From Candidatus Poribacteria bacterium (GTDB lineage Bacteria; Poribacteria; WGA-4E; UBA9662): a stretch of DNA of 9,223 bases. Location: positions 1 to 9,223 of the forward strand of contig PACG01000001.1 of assembly GCA_002699335.1 (NCBI GenBank). Direction: 5' to 3'. Position numbers and translations under genes: made by a program. The notes below the pieces were generated by a model that saw only the letters and a list, made by a program, of their open reading frames with translations, made no database searches and was not told where the DNA came from. This document shows positions 6,166 to 9,223 of the stretch, in pieces (the first letter of the stretch is position 1; every line of letters begins with the position of its first letter).

Positions 6166-8799
6166 ATGCTTCAACTAACGGAAGAACAACAAGAAATTGT
6201 CAATCATGACCAAGGCCCAGCGTTGGTTTTTGCTGTGCCTGGTGCAGGGAAAACTACTTCAATGGTCAATCGCATACAGCGCTTAGCGCACGGTAGAAAA
6301 GTAGCTCCTAGGCATATATTAGCCAGTTCATTCAGCCGAGCCACTGTTGAAGAGATACGAGCGAAACTGGCAACCCAGAAGGTTACTGGGGTGGATTGTC
6401 GAACCCTACATTCACTAGGACTGAAACTTATCCGGTTAGCGGAAGACAGATCGCTCTGGCCCAAACAAACTAACGAACAAGATATCAAACCAAATCTTAA
6501 TACCATTCTGGCAGAGCGTGCACTCAAACGAATGGCAAGAGAAAGAAGTTGTGATGTCTTTGCCTTGGGGATTGACGTAGATGAATTGGAAAGCCAGATC
6601 AGTAGCTGGAAACAGAATCTTGTCTATTATGATTTAGATGTCGCCGATTTGCCGCATCACATATCCACGTCGGCATTCCAAGTTAAAGGTGATCAACAAG
6701 ATTCTGTCCAAGTCTATCAATTACAGGAAAAACCGTCGATGCAGGCAACGCAGGCCGAGCATCCAAATCCGGATTTCATATTATTGTATCAGTACTATGA
6801 AGAAGAACGCCAAGACAACAATTGGATAACCTTTGATGATATGTTGATTAAAGGCTGGGAAGCTTTGGTGCGTTTTGCAGAAGTGCGAAGTTCGGCTCAA
6901 GCCATGTACCGATATGTGCTAATTGATGAGTTTCAAGATGTCAGTTTAGTTCAATATCTTATCCTTGATATCATTACTGAAAAGAATCGGAACTATATGG
7001 TCATTGGGGATGATGATCAGTGCATTTATACTTGGCGAGGGGCCAATCCTAAGTATTTTCTTGATTTTAAACAAGTATATAAAGCCAAAGAGTACCTGAT
7101 TACGGAAAACTTTCGGTCTCCTGCCCAACAAACAGCTCTAGCTAATTCACTGATTTCCCATAACCAGAACAGGAAATCCAAACAAATAAACTTAACACAA
7201 GGATTTAACGGTGTGACTCATACTGTTAGTTGTGACAACAGTTTCCAGATGGCTGAATACATTGTCAAAGAGATTCGAGCACTGCGAGATCAGGATTGGC
7301 GTACAAACGAAATGGTCGTTTTGGTTCGTAGTTATGCCCAAACCCCTTTTATTGAAGCTGCCCTGATTGAGCATCAAATTCCCTACCAGATCCAAGGGAA
7401 TCAGCCATTTTATAAAAGGAGCGAAATCAGTACCTTACTCAGCTATCTCTACTGGGCACAGTTGGAGCGCAAAGTCCAGGTGGATGGATGGTTCGAATCA
7501 AGAACAGAACAGCTACATTACGTTGACCGTTTTCAGAGAATCATCCAGATACCAGCGCGATACCTTAAAAGGGAAATCATTGAAGGAGTATGTGTCAAAG
7601 CCACTAGGCAGAAAACTTCTATCATCGACCCGTTGATGGCATCGATGATTCGCATGCATAATCGTACGCGTCATCAGATCGAAGATTTCATAACCACTAT
7701 TGAACAACTTATGACCCGGCTTGATCAATCTGCCAATGAAACTCTAGCTTGGCTCGTGAATACTCTGGATTATCAGGACTACCTGAGGAAACACAGTGCA
7801 ATGGAAGAGCTTGGGGAAAGCAAGGTACAAACAGTCAATGCTCTTATCAGTTTTGCCGATGGCCATCAGACATGCCCAGATCTTTTGGAATATGTAAAGA
7901 AAATCTCTTTCGGTCGATTGGATGAAGATGGGGATGAAGATTGGCTGAAAATTACCTCTATGCACCGAGCGAAGGGACTGGAATGGCCAGTTGTGTTCAT
8001 TCCCAATTGCAATGATGGATTTATACCTGTGCGTAAGACCATATACCCGACCAACAGCCTTTTCGATAGTCTCTCTCCTAATGACCCGATTCCAGAAGAA
8101 GAAAGACGTTTATTCTATGTTGCCATTACCCGCTCGCAGAAAATGCTCTATCTGCTATCGGAAAAAACACGTAGACCATCGCAATTTCTGGAGGAGGCGA
8201 AAGTAGAAGATCTGGTCAATGCATGTAACCAGATCAAAAGCACACTGAGTAAGCCAACGGCCGACCTGAATCAAGAAGATGTAATCCCCGTTTGTATGGG
8301 TATAGAGGAAGCAACTGGATTGCAACGTTATTTCTCGGACTGGTGGAAACCAGAACTCGATTTCAAAAATAGGTTCAACTTCCTACTCGGGGAACTGGAA
8401 AACCAAATAGAAGAAATTGAAGTTGATCGAGATAATTCAGATGTACTTGTGAATGGAAATGTGGTTAATGAAACAGAGGTGAGAAGACAACTGAATTTGG
8501 ATGACCTCTCCATTAACCAATTGGTATGGCACCAACAGTTCGGTAATGGACAGATCATTGCAATCAATGAAAGCAACCAAGAAATTCGGATCATGGTTCG
8601 GTTTGATACAGCAGGCTATAAAACTCTGATGGCACAGTATACTCACCTCTATACTTCCCAAGATAATGGGAAACAACTTGATTATGCTAAAATAAACGCA
8701 GGAGTGATGTCTTTGCCTATAATGCAGAACGACTCATTGAGTGTTCTTAAAAATCGTTTAGTACAGGGACTTGATTTCTTTAAGGGATTGTTAGACTAG
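6166..8799 (+). CDS. ATP-dependent 3'-5' DNA helicase, UvrD/PcrA/Rep family (SF1A)
   Basis: The 877-residue product has every motif of the family in order: Q-motif LTEEQQEIV (4-12); Walker A PGAGKTT (25-31, Lys29); FDDML (223-227); Walker B LIDEFQD (252-258); motif III GDDDQCIYTWRGA (281-293); motif IV ENFRS (314-318); motif V ITSMHRAKGLEW (596-607); motif VI EEERRLFYVAITRS (644-657). The chain is intact and should be active. Residues about 786-828 (LVWHQQFGNGQIIAI, then VRFDTAGYKTLMAQY) match the C-terminal Tudor-like domain by which PcrA/UvrD contact RNA polymerase. Such enzymes unwind DNA in repair and remove proteins from DNA. The chain exceeds the usual 700-760 residues, owing to an insertion at about 160-205 and a linker at about 680-785. 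The ATG at 6166 sits right before the Q-motif; its ribosome binding site is poor. Assignment as uvrD, pcrA or rep is not settled, so no symbol is given. Confidence 0.96.
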   Translation: MLQLTEEQQEIVNHDQGPALVFAVPGAGKTTSMVNRIQRLAHGRKVAPRHILASSFSRATVEEIRAKLATQKVTGVDCRTLHSLGLKLIRLAEDRSLWPKQTNEQDIKPNLNTILAERALKRMARERSCDVFALGIDVDELESQISSWKQNLVYYDLDVADLPHHISTSAFQVKGDQQDSVQVYQLQEKPSMQATQAEHPNPDFILLYQYYEEERQDNNWITFDDMLIKGWEALVRFAEVRSSAQAMYRYVLIDEFQDVSLVQYLILDIITEKNRNYMVIGDDDQCIYTWRGANPKYFLDFKQVYKAKEYLITENFRSPAQQTALANSLISHNQNRKSKQINLTQGFNGVTHTVSCDNSFQMAEYIVKEIRALRDQDWRTNEMVVLVRSYAQTPFIEAALIEHQIPYQIQGNQPFYKRSEISTLLSYLYWAQLERKVQVDGWFESRTEQLHYVDRFQRIIQIPARYLKREIIEGVCVKATRQKTSIIDPLMASMIRMHNRTRHQIEDFITTIEQLMTRLDQSANETLAWLVNTLDYQDYLRKHSAMEELGESKVQTVNALISFADGHQTCPDLLEYVKKISFGRLDEDGDEDWLKITSMHRAKGLEWPVVFIPNCNDGFIPVRKTIYPTNSLFDSLSPNDPIPEEERRLFYVAITRSQKMLYLLSEKTRRPSQFLEEAKVEDLVNACNQIKSTLSKPTADLNQEDVIPVCMGIEEATGLQRYFSDWWKPELDFKNRFNFLLGELENQIEEIEVDRDNSDVLVNGNVVNETEVRRQLNLDDLSINQLVWHQQFGNGQIIAINESNQEIRIMVRFDTAGYKTLMAQYTHLYTSQDNGKQLDYAKINAGVMSLPIMQNDSLSVLKNRLVQGLDFFKGLLD

Positions 8800-8997
8800 C
8801 TTTTTTGATTCCTTCTGTGCTAAAAAACTATCAATGATACTGTATATCCAAGCAGAAAATTTGCTATTTGCATTAAGGCAAAAGAAGCACCATTGGATTT
8901 CATGAAAAAGAATGTCAAGCGAATGTGGAGTCTACGTTAACAACAGTGGGGAAACCACAACCTAGACCTCCCAACAAGAGATGAGATTGAAGCAATT

Positions 8998-9020
8998 GAC
9001 ACGCGAGAGGTGGGCGTGTC
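8998..9020. repeat. Perfect 7-bp GC-rich inverted repeat (hairpin)
   Basis: GACACGC (8998-9004) and GCGTGTC (9014-9020) are exactly complementary across a 9-base loop, GAGAGGTGG. The stem is GC-rich and should be stable, but neither side carries a T-run, so it is not a standard terminator on either strand. It could be a protein-binding site or the relic of a mobile element end. Confidence 0.5.
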
Positions 9021-9100
9021 TGGATCGACTACGCACTGTCCTTGCTCCTTGACGTCCTTTTCCATCTCTGCTATGATTTTCTCCAGTGTAATATTAACAT

Positions 9101-9136
9101 TTTGCCTGTGCTGGGAGAGAAATCTGTACAGGCAAA
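9101..9136. repeat. Perfect 9-bp inverted repeat (hairpin)
   Basis: TTTGCCTGT (9101-9109) and ACAGGCAAA (9128-9136) are exactly complementary around an 18-base loop. On the minus strand the stem ends in a short T-run (TTT within the arm, then ATG), so it is at best a weak terminator for a minus-strand gene coming from the right. It overlaps the end of the open frame that stops at 9094. Confidence 0.5.
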
Positions 9137-9223
9137 TTACAGGATTGAAACATGAAAGTGGCATTGGTGGAGAGGATGAAAATCTGCATCAGGATTTGGC
9201 CGTATTGCTGAAGGAACCTTTCA

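Larger units (their letters stand above)
8800..9223. other. Right-end stretch with no recognised gene; possible decayed or edge-cut gene
   Basis: Several frames are open but none is recognised. On the minus strand a frame enters from the right edge and stops at 9094-9096 (42 codons, beginning ERFLQQYGQILMQIFILSTN). Another minus frame has an ATG at 9164 and ends at 8937 (75 codons), with NVNITLEKIIAEMEKDVKEQ in its middle. A frameshift near 9100 would join them, suggesting the damaged 3' end of a minus-strand gene convergent with the helicase. On the plus strand an ATG at 8902 meets a stop at 8938, after which the frame is open to the edge. No ribosome binding site supports any start. Two perfect inverted repeats lie here and are listed separately. 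Confidence 0.3.

Noticed and set aside
6204..6527. Minus-strand frame of 107 codons inside the helicase gene
   Set aside because: It lies wholly within a gene with complete family motifs on the other strand; the product is low in recognisable structure and is a shadow.
8797..8830. AT-rich inverted repeat after the helicase stop (T6 at 8801-8806, A6 at 8822-8827, with TAG/CTA flanks) as a terminator
   Set aside because: The stem is nearly all A-T with a mismatch, and the T-run precedes rather than follows the arm, so it does not fit a rho-independent terminator for the helicase.
1..9223. CRISPR array, tRNA, rRNA, intact insertion sequence or defence cassette
   Set aside because: Reading through found no regularly spaced repeats, no T-loop with matching acceptor arms outside coding sequence, and no transposase motif. 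The helicase is of the repair type rather than a defence type.

Overview
The window comes from a motile bacterium. The left edge holds the last 22 codons of a flagellin gene, and the rest carries ordinary bacterial signals such as Shine-Dalgarno sites, -35/-10 boxes and a rho-independent terminator. The lineage cannot be fixed from this stretch. A Cys-type sulfatase, a GT-C-like membrane protein and a sugar-isomerase-like protein, set in wide AT-rich gaps at moderate GC, would suit an environmental heterotroph of the kind seen in marine or sponge-associated phyla. That placement is only inference. By my count about 80 percent of the window is confidently coding.

Layout, left to right. 1-69 (+) is the flagellin C-terminus, followed by a strong terminator at 93-133. 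192-2129 (-) is a large polytopic membrane protein with a soluble beta-rich C-terminal domain, convergent with flagellin. 2130-2704 has no confident gene. 2705-about 2880 (+) looks like the 5' end of a broken gene with an excellent ribosome binding site. 2878-4350 (-) is a formylglycine-type sulfatase. 4351-4825 is a divergent regulatory gap with an AT-rich palindrome and a good forward promoter. 4826-6061 (+) is a protein with two SIS-like halves and a cysteine-rich C-terminus. 6166-8799 (+) is a complete UvrD/PcrA-type superfamily 1A helicase. 8800-9223 has two perfect inverted repeats and some open but unrecognised frames, possibly a decayed gene or the end of one outside the window.

The genes do not form one obvious operon. 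The sulfatase and the SIS-like gene are divergent and may share control from the gap between them. Together they hint at use of sulfated sugars, but no transporter or kinase is present to confirm it. The helicase is a housekeeping-type DNA repair gene on the same strand as the SIS-like gene, 104 bases behind it. I see no CRISPR array, tRNA, rRNA, intact insertion sequence or recognisable defence cassette.
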